This document shows positions 38,645-48,207 of a stretch of 64,000 bases of DNA, one piece after another (position 1 is the stretch's first letter; each line of letters begins with the position of its first letter). Both the position numbers and the translations under genes were made by a program. Below the pieces are notes generated by a model that searched no databases, was not told where the DNA came from, and was given only the letters and a program-made list of their open reading frames with translations. The DNA is from Opitutaceae bacterium (lineage in GTDB: Bacteria > Verrucomicrobiota > Verrucomicrobiia > Opitutales > Opitutaceae): NCBI GenBank assembly GCA_016711225.1, contig JADJTK010000006.1, positions 1-64,000 on the forward strand, read 5' to 3'.

Positions 38645-39451
38645 TCAGATCGCCAGATGCTCGGCGAAACGCTTGAGCAGCACCCCGAAGCCCTTCGGCA
38701 ACGGCGCCTCGAGCGTCACCGGCTTGCCGTCGGCTCCCGGGAATACAATACGGCCCAGGTGCAGCGCCAGCTCGCCGTAGATCGGCTCCTCGGGCTTGCG
38801 CGGCGACGGGCGGTAGTCGCGCTTGATCTCCGACAGCATCACCGGAGCCACCTTGGCGTAGCGCGACTCGCCCATGATGGGCAGGCCGCTCTCCGCCGCG
38901 TGCAGTCGGATCTGATGCAACCGGTCGAAAGTCGTCGTGGCCGTCCACACCGCGTAGCCGCGGAAACGTTGCTCGAGGGCGAAGCGCGTCACCGTCTTCT
39001 TGCCCGTGGTGTGCGAAACCAGCATCCGCGGCTCCATCGCATGCGGCGCGATCGGCAGATCGCAGACGATCTCGGTCTCCGTCGGCCGCCCCATGGTCAC
39101 AAAGCGGTAGGTGAGTTCCACCTGCGCCGAACCCAGCGCATTGGCCAAACGAGCCCCTTCGGCGTCCGTGGTGGCGCAGAGCACCAGACCGGAGGCGACG
39201 AGGTCGGGGCCCACGATGCCATGGAAGGCTTCGATGCCGAGGCGAGCGAGGGCGGGCTTGCCGTCGCGCAATTGGCGTCGCACTTCGCGCACCAGATCGC
39301 TCGAACGCGGAATCCACGGGTCGGCCGCCCAAGGCAGGCCCGCCGGCTTCACCACCGCGAGCCAGGCCGGGCCGCGCGCGACGATGGACAGCCGCAGCGG
39401 ATCACGGTCAAGCGTGTCGGGCGGGAAGCTGAGAAAATCGTCGGCGGACAT
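38645..39451 (-). CDS. RluA-family pseudouridine synthase-like protein with altered active-site motif
   Basis: 268 residues from the ATG at 39451. The fold is clear: VVKPAGLPWAADPW near the N-terminus, then VGPDLVASGLVLCATTDAEG at the position of the catalytic HRLD-x-x-TSG-x-x-x-x-A, and late FDRLHQIRLHAAESGLPIMG and LALHLGRIVF. The catalytic Asp is kept, but H-R-L is replaced by V-G-P and Thr by Ala. Family members isomerise uridines in rRNA or tRNA. The Asp is the essential nucleophile, so activity is possible. No S4 domain is present. The gene is upstream-adjacent to the rpsT terminator. Confidence 0.85.
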   Translation of the reverse strand: MSADDFLSFPPDTLDRDPLRLSIVARGPAWLAVVKPAGLPWAADPWIPRSSDLVREVRRQLRDGKPALARLGIEAFHGIVGPDLVASGLVLCATTDAEGARLANALGSAQVELTYRFVTMGRPTETEIVCDLPIAPHAMEPRMLVSHTTGKKTVTRFALEQRFRGYAVWTATTTFDRLHQIRLHAAESGLPIMGESRYAKVAPVMLSEIKRDYRPSPRKPEEPIYGELALHLGRIVFPGADGKPVTLEAPLPKGFGVLLKRFAEHLAI

Positions 39452-39530
39452 GGAGGCGAAGCGGTAATGGTTGGCGCGTGAAGGAGGCAAGGACAGGCGG
39501 AGAGTATCAGCCCGACCGTTTGCACCCAAG

Positions 39531-39563
39531 AAAAACAAAACCCCCACGCGGAACGCGTGAGGG
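39531..39563 (-). terminator. Rho-independent terminator after rpsT
   Basis: On the minus strand CCCTCACGCG, TTC, CGCGTGGGGG (ten pairs, one wobble) then TTTTGTTTTT. It ends the rpsT transcript 28 bases past the stop. Confidence 0.9.
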
Positions 39564-39590
39564 TGCGGAAACAGCTCCGGCGGAAGGCGC

Positions 39591-39854
39591 TTAGGCCTTG
39601 GCCAAGACGAGCTTGCTCAGCTTCGACTTCTGGCGGGCGACGACGTTCTTGTGAACGACGTTGCTCTTGGATGCCTTGTCGAGGGCAGAGATAAAATCGA
39701 TCGCGACGACGCGAGCTTCGTCGTTCTTGCCCTCGGTGGTGAGCTTCGCGAGTTTGCGCGAAAGCGTCTTCAGCCGGGACTTGACGATGTTGTTGCGGTC
39801 CTGCCGGCGGATAGACTGGCGGGCGGCCTTGATTGCGGATTTGGTATTGGCCAT
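39591..39854 (-). CDS. rpsT: 30S ribosomal protein S20
   Basis: 87 residues, the family length. The start MANTKSAIKAARQSIRRQDR is the typical very basic S20 N-terminus, and the rest is the three-helix bundle (KSRLKTLSRKLAKLTTEGK, VHKNVVARQKSKLSKLVLAK) that binds helices 9 and 44 of 16S rRNA. The gene stands alone with its own terminator downstream and a possible -35 TTGACA 50 bases upstream (complement of 39905-39910). Confidence 0.97.
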   Translation of the reverse strand: MANTKSAIKAARQSIRRQDRNNIVKSRLKTLSRKLAKLTTEGKNDEARVVAIDFISALDKASKSNVVHKNVVARQKSKLSKLVLAKA

Positions 39855-40328
39855 GACGTAAATTGGATCTGAGGAAGGTGTGAGAAGCCAAAACCGCGGA
39901 ACGGTGTCAAGTGTCGAGTCCGCCGCATTTCACAACCGGCCCCTCCCCGGCCTCGGATCAAAGGCCTCACCGTCGGGCAGCAGCCCTCCTTTGTCCCAAT
40001 TTTCAGGAGCCAAGGCAGCGCCTGTCGGCCCGTCCCCCTCCCTCGCAAAAACTCCACGCTGCACCGGGCCGCCGGGCCCTGCCCGGGCGTTCTCAACCTC
40101 CCCAAGCTCCCCTCCGACCGAGCGGCGACTCCGGCCAAGCCCACTATCCGTTGCACGCGAATCACCACCAACTCCGGCCACCGCTGGATGGCAAAGGCGG
40201 AGACAGCAGCCGGCCCGCGCCCCCGGCGCTTCGATTTCGGACACGGCGGAGCGGGCGGGCTCGGCGTCCGGCAACGAGGGCCGGTTTCCCCTCGCGGAAG
40301 CGAAGCGGCGAAGCCCGCTGAACGGGAA
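39855..40328. other. Intergenic region upstream of rpsT and past the 626-residue membrane protein
   Basis: It holds the likely rpsT promoter (TTGACA on the minus strand at 39905-39910, no strong -10). The remaining 400 bases are very GC-rich without a recognisable gene. Confidence 0.5.
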
Positions 40329-42209
40329 TCATTCGTCTGCGGGACGCTGCGACAAAGCCAGGAGACCGGCCGCCAACAACAGGAGAACGCCACCACCGGC
40401 AACCAGGGGAGAGGCCCAGAGCAGTTTGTCGGCCATCCACGACCAGCGCCCGAGGGCGACCGGCGTAGTGAAGGCGAACCATCCCGTTGCACTCGTATCC
40501 TCCGCCTCGATCCACCAGTCCCCGGCGGGCTGGGGCACCTGCATCCGCTTCCAGCGCCGCCCGGGCGCACGGTCCGGAGTCACCTCATAGCATTCGGTCG
40601 CGCTGCGGGCGACAAGGCGAAGGTCGCTGCGTCCGGCCCCAAGATCTCCGGCGACCCAGAGCCGCAGCATGCCGGCTGGATGAGGCCGCTGAACGGTGGA
40701 CTGCCAGACCTGCGCCGGTGATTCCGGCAGCGTGTCGAGAGAGCTGAAGACTGATTGTGCCGGAGGAGTCTCGAGAACGAGCGAGGGAGCCCGCGCGGGA
40801 AACCGTTCGGCGGCCGTGCGGGCCACGAGCGGAAAGGCCGGCCGCACGCTCGCCGGCAACAGGACATCGATCCCGGGAGCCGCGAGGCGCTGGATCAATA
40901 CGTCGGCGACTGGAAACGGGATCGTCCGGAACGGTGCATTGCGCAGAATGGCCGCGTCTCCGCCGGCCAGATAGGCCCGGGTGTTCTTCACCTGCAGCGC
41001 GCGTTCCACATCATAGGTCGCCACCCCCACCATCGCCTCGCGGGTCTGTTGCGCCAGCCCGATGCCGACGACGGCCAGCCACGCGGCCATCGCCCCCCTG
41101 CCCCACCACCGCCTGCGGCCCCGGCCCTCCACGCTCGCGCCCGCCGGATACAGTTGAACCAACGCCAGGAACTGGACGGGCAACCCGAGGACCAGCAGAT
41201 CCAGGTAACGTCCGGCCAACCACACCGCTTCATGCCCGCGAGCATAGGCGATCGAGGCGCATTGCACCCCCGCCCACACGGCCAACCCGACCAGGGCGGC
41301 GTCGCCAGCGGGCAGCCGGCCCTCACGCCAGCGCCTCCACGCCAGGACCACCACAGGGGCGACCAGCAGCACCGAGACCGGCCAAAGAACCAACGCCGGC
41401 CAGGAAAGCAGATGGGAAAGCACCCGGCTCCACTCGCCCACACTGACTGCCTGCAGCGAGGCATGCCACGGCGACGGGGACCAGAGCACCCAGGAGCAGA
41501 CAGCGTAGCCCAGACCGAGCACACAACCGGTCACGCGCAAGGCGCTCATTCGGCGCTCCCGCAGCATCTGCGCGCCCAATACAACGATGACCACCAGGCC
41601 GTTGGCCACCGCAGCGGCGATCGTGAACAACGAGAAGACTGCACAGAACTGCCCGAGGAACCACCCGGGGCCGAAGCGTTCCGCAGTCAAAGTCAGCCAC
41701 AGGTAGCCCACCGCCCCCAAACCGAGAATGTAGAACACGGACTGGAAACCGTTGAGCGCGTTCTCTGCGCCGTACGGCAACGCCCCGAGCAGGAGCAGCA
41801 GCGCGAGCCACAGGATCCGCCAGGCCCCGCGCACCCGGGACCACCCCGCCGCGAGCAGCAGCGTGAACAGCATAGCGGGCAGCACCGCGAATACCGCTGA
41901 TTCCAACCGCGCATCCCATTGCCCGTTGCCCATCGCCAAACCGTATTCCAAGAGACGAGTCAGGGCCGGACGGTGCTCGTTGCACGGCGCGAAGAAGTTC
42001 CTCCAGTGCAAGCGCCCCTCGGCCGCCGGCCGAAAAATCGTTTCCGCTAGCGCATCCCACGGATCCCAGGTCGGCAGGTCCAACGCATGCGCGTGGACAA
42101 AAGCCCAGCGGCAACCGAGCAAAACCAGGAAGAAGCCCGCAAACGCCAGCCACCGCGACCAGAGAAGGGCACGGGACCGGAGCGCCTCAGGGAGAGCAAA
42201 TGTTCGCAC
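40329..42209 (-). CDS. Large polytopic membrane protein, possibly a GT-C-like protein
   Basis: 626 residues with about 11 to 13 hydrophobic helices (AFAGFFLVLLGCRWAFVHA, SAVFAVLPAMLFTLLLAAG, VANGLVVIVVLGAQML) and a last helix at the C-terminus (VAGGGVLLLLAAGLLAL). Between them lies a soluble domain of about 200 residues (residues 430-590). The early loop THAHALDLPTWDPWDALAET, more exactly DLPTWDPWDALAE, has D/E residues after the first helix, where GT-C glycosyltransferases bind metal and lipid-phosphate sugar. The assignment is weak. It may act with the GT2 and membrane-protein pair at 48798-51643. Neighbours give no pathway. Confidence 0.7.
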   Translation of the reverse strand: MRTFALPEALRSRALLWSRWLAFAGFFLVLLGCRWAFVHAHALDLPTWDPWDALAETIFRPAAEGRLHWRNFFAPCNEHRPALTRLLEYGLAMGNGQWDARLESAVFAVLPAMLFTLLLAAGWSRVRGAWRILWLALLLLLGALPYGAENALNGFQSVFYILGLGAVGYLWLTLTAERFGPGWFLGQFCAVFSLFTIAAAVANGLVVIVVLGAQMLRERRMSALRVTGCVLGLGYAVCSWVLWSPSPWHASLQAVSVGEWSRVLSHLLSWPALVLWPVSVLLVAPVVVLAWRRWREGRLPAGDAALVGLAVWAGVQCASIAYARGHEAVWLAGRYLDLLVLGLPVQFLALVQLYPAGASVEGRGRRRWWGRGAMAAWLAVVGIGLAQQTREAMVGVATYDVERALQVKNTRAYLAGGDAAILRNAPFRTIPFPVADVLIQRLAAPGIDVLLPASVRPAFPLVARTAAERFPARAPSLVLETPPAQSVFSSLDTLPESPAQVWQSTVQRPHPAGMLRLWVAGDLGAGRSDLRLVARSATECYEVTPDRAPGRRWKRMQVPQPAGDWWIEAEDTSATGWFAFTTPVALGRWSWMADKLLWASPLVAGGGVLLLLAAGLLALSQRPADE

Positions 42210-42299
42210 CCCGCGAATCTGCGGGCCGAGCAGCCCATGCCAACGGAAAATGCGAATACCCCGGCGGCGGGGCGCCGCCGCCTCCGCCAGCGGCCGTCC

Positions 42300-43918
42300 C
42301 TACGTTCGCCGCACCTCGGTGTCGCGCGCGGCCGGCAGCTTCTGGGGAAAATCCAGCGTGTAGTGCAGCCCTCGGCTCTCGTGGCGCTGCAGCGCGCAGG
42401 CGACGATGAGCTCGCCGATCACGATCAGGTTGCGCAGCTCCAGCAGCTGCGGATCCACCGAAAAATGCCAGTAGTATTCATGGACCTCCTTGGCGAGATT
42501 GCCCAGCCGGGCGCGGGCGCGCTCCAGCCGCTTGGTCGTGCGCACGATGCCCACATAATCCCACATCGCCCGCCGCAGCTCCTCCCAGCTGTGGGTGAGC
42601 ACCACGCGCTCGTCGGCGTCGTCGCCACCGAGATCCTGCCACGCCGGTATGTCCGGGGCCGCCGCCGGCAGCGCCTGCAAATAGTCCTCGAGCGCGGCGG
42701 CGGCGCGATGCGCCACCACGATGGCCTCCAGCAGCGAGTGCTCGCGAGCCGGTTGGCTCCGTGCAGGCCGGTGCAGGCCACTTCGCCGCAGGCGTACAGC
42801 CCGGGCAGCTCGGTGGCGCCACGCAGGTCGGTGGCCACCCCGCCGCAGGTGTAATGCGCCGCCGGCACCACCGGCACGAGGTCCTTGGCCAGGTTGAGCC
42901 CGACCTTCTCGCAGCCGGCGAAGATCTGCGGAAAACGCTGCCTCAGCCAGGCCTCGTCCTTGTGCCGAATATCCAACCACACATGCGGCGTGCCGGAGGT
43001 CTTCATCTCCGCGTCGATCGCGCGGGCCACGATGTCGCGCGGGGCGAGGTCGGCCTGGGGATGGTAGCGCGGCATGAAGGCCTCGCCGGCGAAGTTGCGC
43101 AGGATCGCCCCCTCGCCGCGCACCGCCTCGCTGATGAGAAAACGCGGCCAGCCTGCCACCGCCCCCGCCCCGCCGGCGGTGTAGAGCGTCGTCGGGTGAA
43201 ACTGGATAAACTCCATGTTGCGCACCGGCACGCCCGCCCGGTAGGCCATCGCGATGCCGTCGCCCGTGGCGATCTCGGGGTTGGTGGTGTAGAGGTAGAC
43301 CTGGCCGGCGCCACCGGTGGCCAGCATCACCACCGGGGCGGCGAGCGAGACCACGCGGTGCTCGCGCACATCGAGCGCATGCAGGCCGAGCACGCGGTTG
43401 CCCCCGGCGGCGACCGCCCCCGCGCCGACCTTGGCCGCGGTGACCACGTCGATGGCGAAGAGGTGCTCGAAGAGGTCGATGCGCTCGCTCCCGGCCACGG
43501 CGCGCAGCAGCGCCTCCTCGATGGCCTTGCCGGTCATGTCCTTCACATGGAGGATACGCCGGTGCGAGTGCCCGCCCTCCCGGCCGAGGTCGAATTGGCC
43601 GTGCGTGTCGCGCGAAAACTCCAGGCCGATGGCCACCAGTTCGCGCACCCGCGCCGGGCCGTCGCGCACGATCTCGCGCACGGCCTGCTCGTCGCAGAGC
43701 CCGTCGCCGGCCACCAGTGTATCATGCACGTGGTTGTCGAAGTTGTCCTCCGCGGCCATCACCGCGGCCAGCCCGCCCTGGGCGAAGTTGGTGTTGGAAT
43801 CAGCGCGGTTCTTCTTGGTGAGGATCGCCACACTGCGGCCGGCCGCGGCGGCCTTGAGCGCGAAGCTCAGCCCGGCAATGCCGCTGCCAATCACGACGAT
43901 ATCGTAGGCTGTCTTCAT
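42300..43918 (-). pseudogene. nadB: L-aspartate oxidase NadB, broken by a one-base shift
   Basis: From 43918 the frame reads YDIVVIGSGIAGLSFALKAA (FAD Rossmann), NTNFAQGGLAAVMAAEDNFD, HTLVAGDGLCDEQAVREIV, FIQFHPTTLYTAGGAG and PVVPAAHYTCGGVATDLRGA, with GLHGANRLAS ending at about 42740. There the frame changes: the expected NSLLEAIVVAHRAAA continues in another frame to the stop at 42300 (540 residues in all, the usual NadB length). One missing A in GCGAGCACTCGC restores it. NadB oxidises aspartate to iminoaspartate, the first step of de novo NAD synthesis. NadA and NadC are not in the window. A one-base error in the sequence is as likely as real loss. Confidence 0.92.
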
Positions 43919-44084
43919 GAAGCTGGTATGGAGTGTTCCGGGGCGGCTCCGGGCGGGCGGGCGGACCTCGGGCCCGCCAGCTGCGCCAACGCCACCTCGG
44001 AGGGAGCAAACCCCACCCCACCAGGCGAGGCTGGCCGCGGACGGGCAGCGCCGGGACCTGGCCGGGAAATGGACCCGCCCCGCC

Positions 44085-44627
44085 TCATCGAACCGGGACC
44101 TCCGGCGGCGGGCCGGCGCCCTCGCCGAGGGTGCGCTGCATGATCACCACGTCCAGCCAGCGCCCCAACTTCAGACCGACGTCGCGCATCGTCCCTACGG
44201 GGACAAAACCCAGCCGGGCATGCAGGCGCACCGAGCCCTGGTTGGCACTGTCGCCGATGACTGCGAGCATCTGGCGGGAGCCGGCGGCGGTGCAGCGGGC
44301 CAGCAATGCGCCGAGCAACTGCGTACCGACCCCACGGGCACGCCAGTCGGGCGCCAGGTAGACCGAGTCCTCGCAGGTGAAACGGTAGGCGCTGCGGGCG
44401 CGAAACCAGTTGGCGTAGCTGTAGCCGACCACTCGCCCCTGCACCTCGGCCACCAGCCAGGGGAAGCCGCGCTCACGCACCTCGCGCCAACGCCGGTTCA
44501 TCTCGGCCAGATCGGGCGCCTCCTCCTCGAAGGTGCCCGTGCCGTGCGCCACGTGATGGGCGTAGATCGCCTGCACGGCGATCAGGTCGGGCTCGGCAGC
44601 GTCGCGCAGAATAAGATCGGCAACCAT
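44085..44627 (-). CDS. PAT-like GNAT N-acetyltransferase
   Basis: A 180-residue protein from the ATG at 44627. LIAVQAIYAHHVAHGTGTFE then a motif A DWRARGVGTQLLGALLARCT (R-x-x-G-V-G) and VRLHARLGFVPVGTMRDVGL are typical of the phosphinothricin/methionine-sulfoximine acetyltransferase group. WFRARSAYRFTCEDSVYLAP gives the conserved Y-R-x-T-x-E-x-S-V-Y. Members acetylate glutamine-like compounds or methionine sulfone. The gene lies 20 bases past panC on the same strand, so it may share its transcript. Confidence 0.88.
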   Translation of the reverse strand: MVADLILRDAAEPDLIAVQAIYAHHVAHGTGTFEEEAPDLAEMNRRWREVRERGFPWLVAEVQGRVVGYSYANWFRARSAYRFTCEDSVYLAPDWRARGVGTQLLGALLARCTAAGSRQMLAVIGDSANQGSVRLHARLGFVPVGTMRDVGLKLGRWLDVVIMQRTLGEGAGPPPEVPVR

Positions 44628-44647
44628 GATCGCGACCGCTCGGCGGA

Positions 44648-45490
44648 CTAGAGCAGGATGTTGTCGATGAGCCGCACCTCGTCGACCCAGGCGGCGATGG
44701 CGAGCAGGCTCTTGCCGGGCAGGATCTCCTTCATCGGCTCCATCGTGCAACGATCGACGATCTGCGCATAGATGAGCCGCACCCGGCGGCGCTCGCCCAT
44801 GATGTGGGTGGTCTCGGCGATCACCCGGTCGGTGCTGCGGGTGCCGGCCTCGACCATCTTCTTGGCGTTGAACAGCGCCTGCGAAAGCGAAACGGCGTCC
44901 TGACGCTGGATCGGCGAGAGGAAACGGTTGCGCGAGCTCATCGCCAGCCCGTCGGCCTCGCGGACCGTCGGGCACACCACAAGGTCCACGCAGAAGTGCA
45001 GGTCGTTGACCATCTTCTTGATCACGGCCACCTGCTGGGCGTCCTTCTGTCCGAAAAAGGCCAGGTCGGGGCGCACGATATTGAAGAGCTTGGCCACCAC
45101 GGTCGTTACCCCGCGGAAATGCCCCGGGCGGGCATTGCCGCAGAGCGGCTTGGAGATGAACTCCTCGTTCACGTAGGTGGAATAGCCCTTCGGATAGATC
45201 TCCTCGGCGGCCGGGGCGAACACGATGTCGGCCCCGGCCTTCTCGCAGGCCTGCAGATCGGACTCGAGGGTGCGCGGGTAACGGCTGAAATCCTCGTTGG
45301 GGCCGAACTGAGTGGGGTTGACAAAAATGGAGACAACGAGGGTGTCGCACTGTTTGCGCGCGGCCTCGATCAGGCTCACGTGGCCGACGTGGAGCGCGCC
45401 CATGGTCGGGACGAGGCCGATGAGACGGCCTTTCGACTCCAAGTTCATGGCGAGCGACTGCATGTCGAAGATCGAGTGGATGACTTGCAT
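44648..45490 (-). CDS. panC: Pantothenate synthetase
   Basis: 280 residues, the usual length. The HIGH-type signature is PTMGALHVGHVSLIEAARKQ. Downstream are FVNPTQFGPNEDFSRYPRTL, FFGQKDAQQVAVIKKMVNDL and READGLAMSSRNRFLSP, the KMSKS-like loop (MSSRN). The enzyme joins pantoate and beta-alanine with ATP to make pantothenate for coenzyme A. panB and panD are not adjacent here. It is divergent from the PilT-type gene at 45747, with the two starts 256 bases apart. Confidence 0.97.
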   Translation of the reverse strand: MQVIHSIFDMQSLAMNLESKGRLIGLVPTMGALHVGHVSLIEAARKQCDTLVVSIFVNPTQFGPNEDFSRYPRTLESDLQACEKAGADIVFAPAAEEIYPKGYSTYVNEEFISKPLCGNARPGHFRGVTTVVAKLFNIVRPDLAFFGQKDAQQVAVIKKMVNDLHFCVDLVVCPTVREADGLAMSSRNRFLSPIQRQDAVSLSQALFNAKKMVEAGTRSTDRVIAETTHIMGERRRVRLIYAQIVDRCTMEPMKEILPGKSLLAIAAWVDEVRLIDNILL

Positions 45491-45746
45491 GGTGAACGCG
45501 GCGTGAGGGATTTGCTCCGCGGACTATTCCGCCGGCCTGTCGTGCACTCAAGCCTTTCCACCGGGCAGCGGCTCCGCCGCCGCACGCGGACCCGCCAGCC
45601 CGGCGCCGACAACCGAACTCACCGCCGGAAATTCCGCCCCCCGCTTCGCGGCCTGGCCCCGCGGCTCGCCCTACGAAATCCCCCAGCCCCGACAGGGGTT
45701 CTCCCCAGCTCCCCCCTCCGCACTCAAGCCCCACCCGAGCCGCCCG

Positions 45747-47018
45747 ATGGGAGCGGTGCACCCTCCGCCGCCCCCGCCCGAGCCGGCGGCGCCCCTCGCC
45801 CTTCCCGCTCCACCCGCGCCGCCTCCCCCCGTGTCTCCAGATTTTTCCACCCTTGCCGCCAACCCGCTCTTCGTCGACCCCGACCTGGACGACGCCGCCG
45901 TGCGCCGCGCCATGCCGCGCCTGCTGGCCGATTGCCAGACCGCCGAAGTCAGCGACCTCCACCTCAGCGCACAGGCCCGGCCCTTCGTGCGCCGCCACGG
46001 CCAGATCCACTACCTCACCAACTCGCCGCTGCCCGCCGACGTCGCTGAGGCCGCCAATCTCACCCTGCTCGACGAGAAGCAGTTCGCGTCCCTTCAGGAG
46101 ACCTCCGAACTCGAACTCGCCCTCGAACTGGGCGACGACCAGCGGTTCCGCGCCTGCATCACCATCCACAAATGGGGCGTGGCCGGTTCCTACCGCATCG
46201 TCCCGCCCCGGGCCCGCCCGCTCCCCGAACTGGGCTATCCCGACATCACCGTGCTGCAGCGGCTTCTGGCCTACCACAACGGCCTCATTCTGATCACCGG
46301 GCCGGTCAACTCCGGCAAGACCGCCACCCTCACCGCCATGGTCGACGAGGTGAACCGCACCCGCAGCGACCACATCATCACCGTCGAGGACCCGATCGAA
46401 TACGTCCTCCCCTCCGCCAGTTGCATCGTCACCCAGCGCCAGGTGGGCGACCACACCAAGACCTTCGCCACGGCCCTGCGCGCCGCCCTGCGCCAGGACC
46501 CCGACGTGATGGCCATCGGAGAACTTCGAGATCTGGAGACCATCAATATCGCCATCACCGCCGCCGAGACCGGCCACCTCGTGCTTGGCACCATGCATAC
46601 CGCCGACGCCACCTCCACGCTCAGCCGCCTGCTCGACGTCTTCCCGCCCTCTCAACAGGCGCAGATCCGCGCGATGGTCTCGGAATCGTTGCGCGGCGTC
46701 ATCTGCCAACGCCTGCTCCCCTCCGTCGATGGCGGCACCGCACTGGCCTGCGAGATCCTCATCGCCAACCTCGCCGTCGGAAACCTGATCCGGGAGAACA
46801 AGCTCCAGAATCTCCCCAGCGTGCTCGAGACGGGCCAGCGCGAGGGCATGGTGTCGATGGACTCCTCCGTGCTCGAACTCTTCAAGGCGGGGCGCATCTC
46901 CGAAGAGGTCGCGCTCGACAACATCGGCAACCGCGCGCTGCGAGCGCTTTTGCAGGACATTGCCCATCCGCCTCCACCTCCGGCCGTAGTCGAAAAGAAG
47001 CGCTTCGGCCTGTTCTGA
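45747..47018 (+). CDS. PilT/PilU-type twitching ATPase with Pro-rich N-terminus
   Basis: 423 residues. A Pro/Ala-rich stretch (residues 5-28) precedes the N-terminal domain (AEVSDLHLSAQARPFVRRHG, the 'SDLH' of the PilT family). The ATPase core follows: Walker A ITGPVNSGKTATL (G-x-x-x-x-G-K-T, with N-S for the usual T-G-S), Asp box IITVEDPIEYV, Walker B DVMAIGELRDLETI and His box GHLVLGTMHTADA. The C-terminal AIRNLIRE-like motif is GNLIRENKLQNLPSVLETGQ. The protein powers type IV pilus retraction. It is followed after 103 bases by a second PilT-type gene. The start codon choice is uncertain because the Pro-rich leader looks poorly conserved. Confidence 0.92.
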   Translation: MGAVHPPPPPPEPAAPLALPAPPAPPPPVSPDFSTLAANPLFVDPDLDDAAVRRAMPRLLADCQTAEVSDLHLSAQARPFVRRHGQIHYLTNSPLPADVAEAANLTLLDEKQFASLQETSELELALELGDDQRFRACITIHKWGVAGSYRIVPPRARPLPELGYPDITVLQRLLAYHNGLILITGPVNSGKTATLTAMVDEVNRTRSDHIITVEDPIEYVLPSASCIVTQRQVGDHTKTFATALRAALRQDPDVMAIGELRDLETINIAITAAETGHLVLGTMHTADATSTLSRLLDVFPPSQQAQIRAMVSESLRGVICQRLLPSVDGGTALACEILIANLAVGNLIRENKLQNLPSVLETGQREGMVSMDSSVLELFKAGRISEEVALDNIGNRALRALLQDIAHPPPPPAVVEKKRFGLF

Positions 47019-47121
47019 GCCCCGGGCCGCGCCTTCGTCTCTCGGTCTTCGTCCCTCTCCGCTCCGCCTTCTGCCTTCCTCCTTCTGCATTCTGCGTTCT
47101 TCGCTCTGCCTTCTTCCCCCC

Positions 47122-48207
47122 ATGGCCGTCCTCGACCAACTCCTCGCCGAACTGCTGCGCCGCGGCGGCTCCGATCTGCATCTCACCGTCGGCCTGCCGC
47201 CCCGCGGCCGTTTGTCCGGCGACCTGCAGGCGCTCGCCCCCGATACCCTCACCGCGGAGACCCTCGAACCGCTCCTGCAGGAGATCTGCCCCGCGCGCCG
47301 CTGGGCCCATTTCCGGGAACACTGCGATCTGGACTTCGCCTACGAAGTGCCCGGCTTGGCGCGTTTCCGCTGCAACTACCTCCACAACCACTGGGGAATG
47401 GCCGCGGTGCTGCGCCAGATTCCCTCGCGCATCCTCTCCTTCGACCAGCTCAAACTGCCCGAGGCGCTCAAGAAGCTTTGCCAGCTCCGCTCCGGCCTGG
47501 TCCTGGTCACCGGCCCCACCGGCTCCGGCAAGAGCACCACGCTGGCGGCGATGATCGACCATATCAACGCCACCCAGACCCGACACATCATCACCCTCGA
47601 GGACCCCGTCGAGTTCGTCCACCCCAGCCGCCGCTCCGTGATCGTGCACCGCGAGGTCGGCGACCACACCCAGACCTTCGCCTCCGGCCTGCGCAGCGCG
47701 ATGCGCTCCGACCCCGACCTCATCCTGCTCGGCGAGATGCGGGAACTGGAGACGATCAAGCTCGCCCTCAACGCCGCCTCGATGGGCATCCTCGTCTTCG
47801 GTACACTGCACACCAACTCGGCGCCCAAGACCATCGACCGCATCATCAACGCCTTTCCCGCCGACGAGCAGAACCAGGTGCGCGTCCTCCTGGCCGGTTG
47901 CCTGGCGGGCATCGTCTCGCAACTGCTCTGCAAAAAGGAAGGCGGCGGCCGTGCGGCGGTGCACGAGATCCTGCTCCAGCACGAGGCGTTGCCCAATGTC
48001 ATCCGCAGCGGGCGCATCTCCGACATCCGCTCCATCATCGAGGGCGGCTCCGCCGAGGGCATGTGCGGCATGGACAACATGCTCCAGCGGCTCCTGGCGG
48101 CCGGCACCATCGGGGCCCACGAAGCCTACATGAAGGCCCTCGACAAGAAGCTCTTCGAGGGCGCACTCGCCGCCGAGGAGGAGGCCCTCGCACCGGCCGC
48201 CACCTGA
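47122..48207 (+). CDS. pilT: Type IV pilus retraction ATPase PilT family
   Basis: 361 residues, close to the family length. Landmarks in order: GGSDLHLTVGLPPRGRLSG, arginine-finger region GLARFRCNYLHNHWGMAAVL, Walker A VTGPTGSGKSTTL, Asp box IITLEDPVEFVHPS, Walker B DLILLGEMRELETI and His box FGTLHTNSAPKTID. NVIRSGRISDIRSIIEGG stands where PilT has AIRNLIRE. The pair with the upstream gene mirrors pilT-pilU. No pilin, PilB or PilC gene is in the window, so the pilus structural genes must be elsewhere. Confidence 0.93.
   Translation: MAVLDQLLAELLRRGGSDLHLTVGLPPRGRLSGDLQALAPDTLTAETLEPLLQEICPARRWAHFREHCDLDFAYEVPGLARFRCNYLHNHWGMAAVLRQIPSRILSFDQLKLPEALKKLCQLRSGLVLVTGPTGSGKSTTLAAMIDHINATQTRHIITLEDPVEFVHPSRRSVIVHREVGDHTQTFASGLRSAMRSDPDLILLGEMRELETIKLALNAASMGILVFGTLHTNSAPKTIDRIINAFPADEQNQVRVLLAGCLAGIVSQLLCKKEGGGRAAVHEILLQHEALPNVIRSGRISDIRSIIEGGSAEGMCGMDNMLQRLLAAGTIGAHEAYMKALDKKLFEGALAAEEEALAPAAT

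Noticed and set aside
44085..47252. A 1,055-codon open frame on the minus strand that begins with what looks like a disordered protein and ends with the GNAT protein.
   Set aside because: Its first 700 codons are the mirror of the PilT-type gene and of panC in other frames. Only the last 180 codons (44085-44627) are a real gene.
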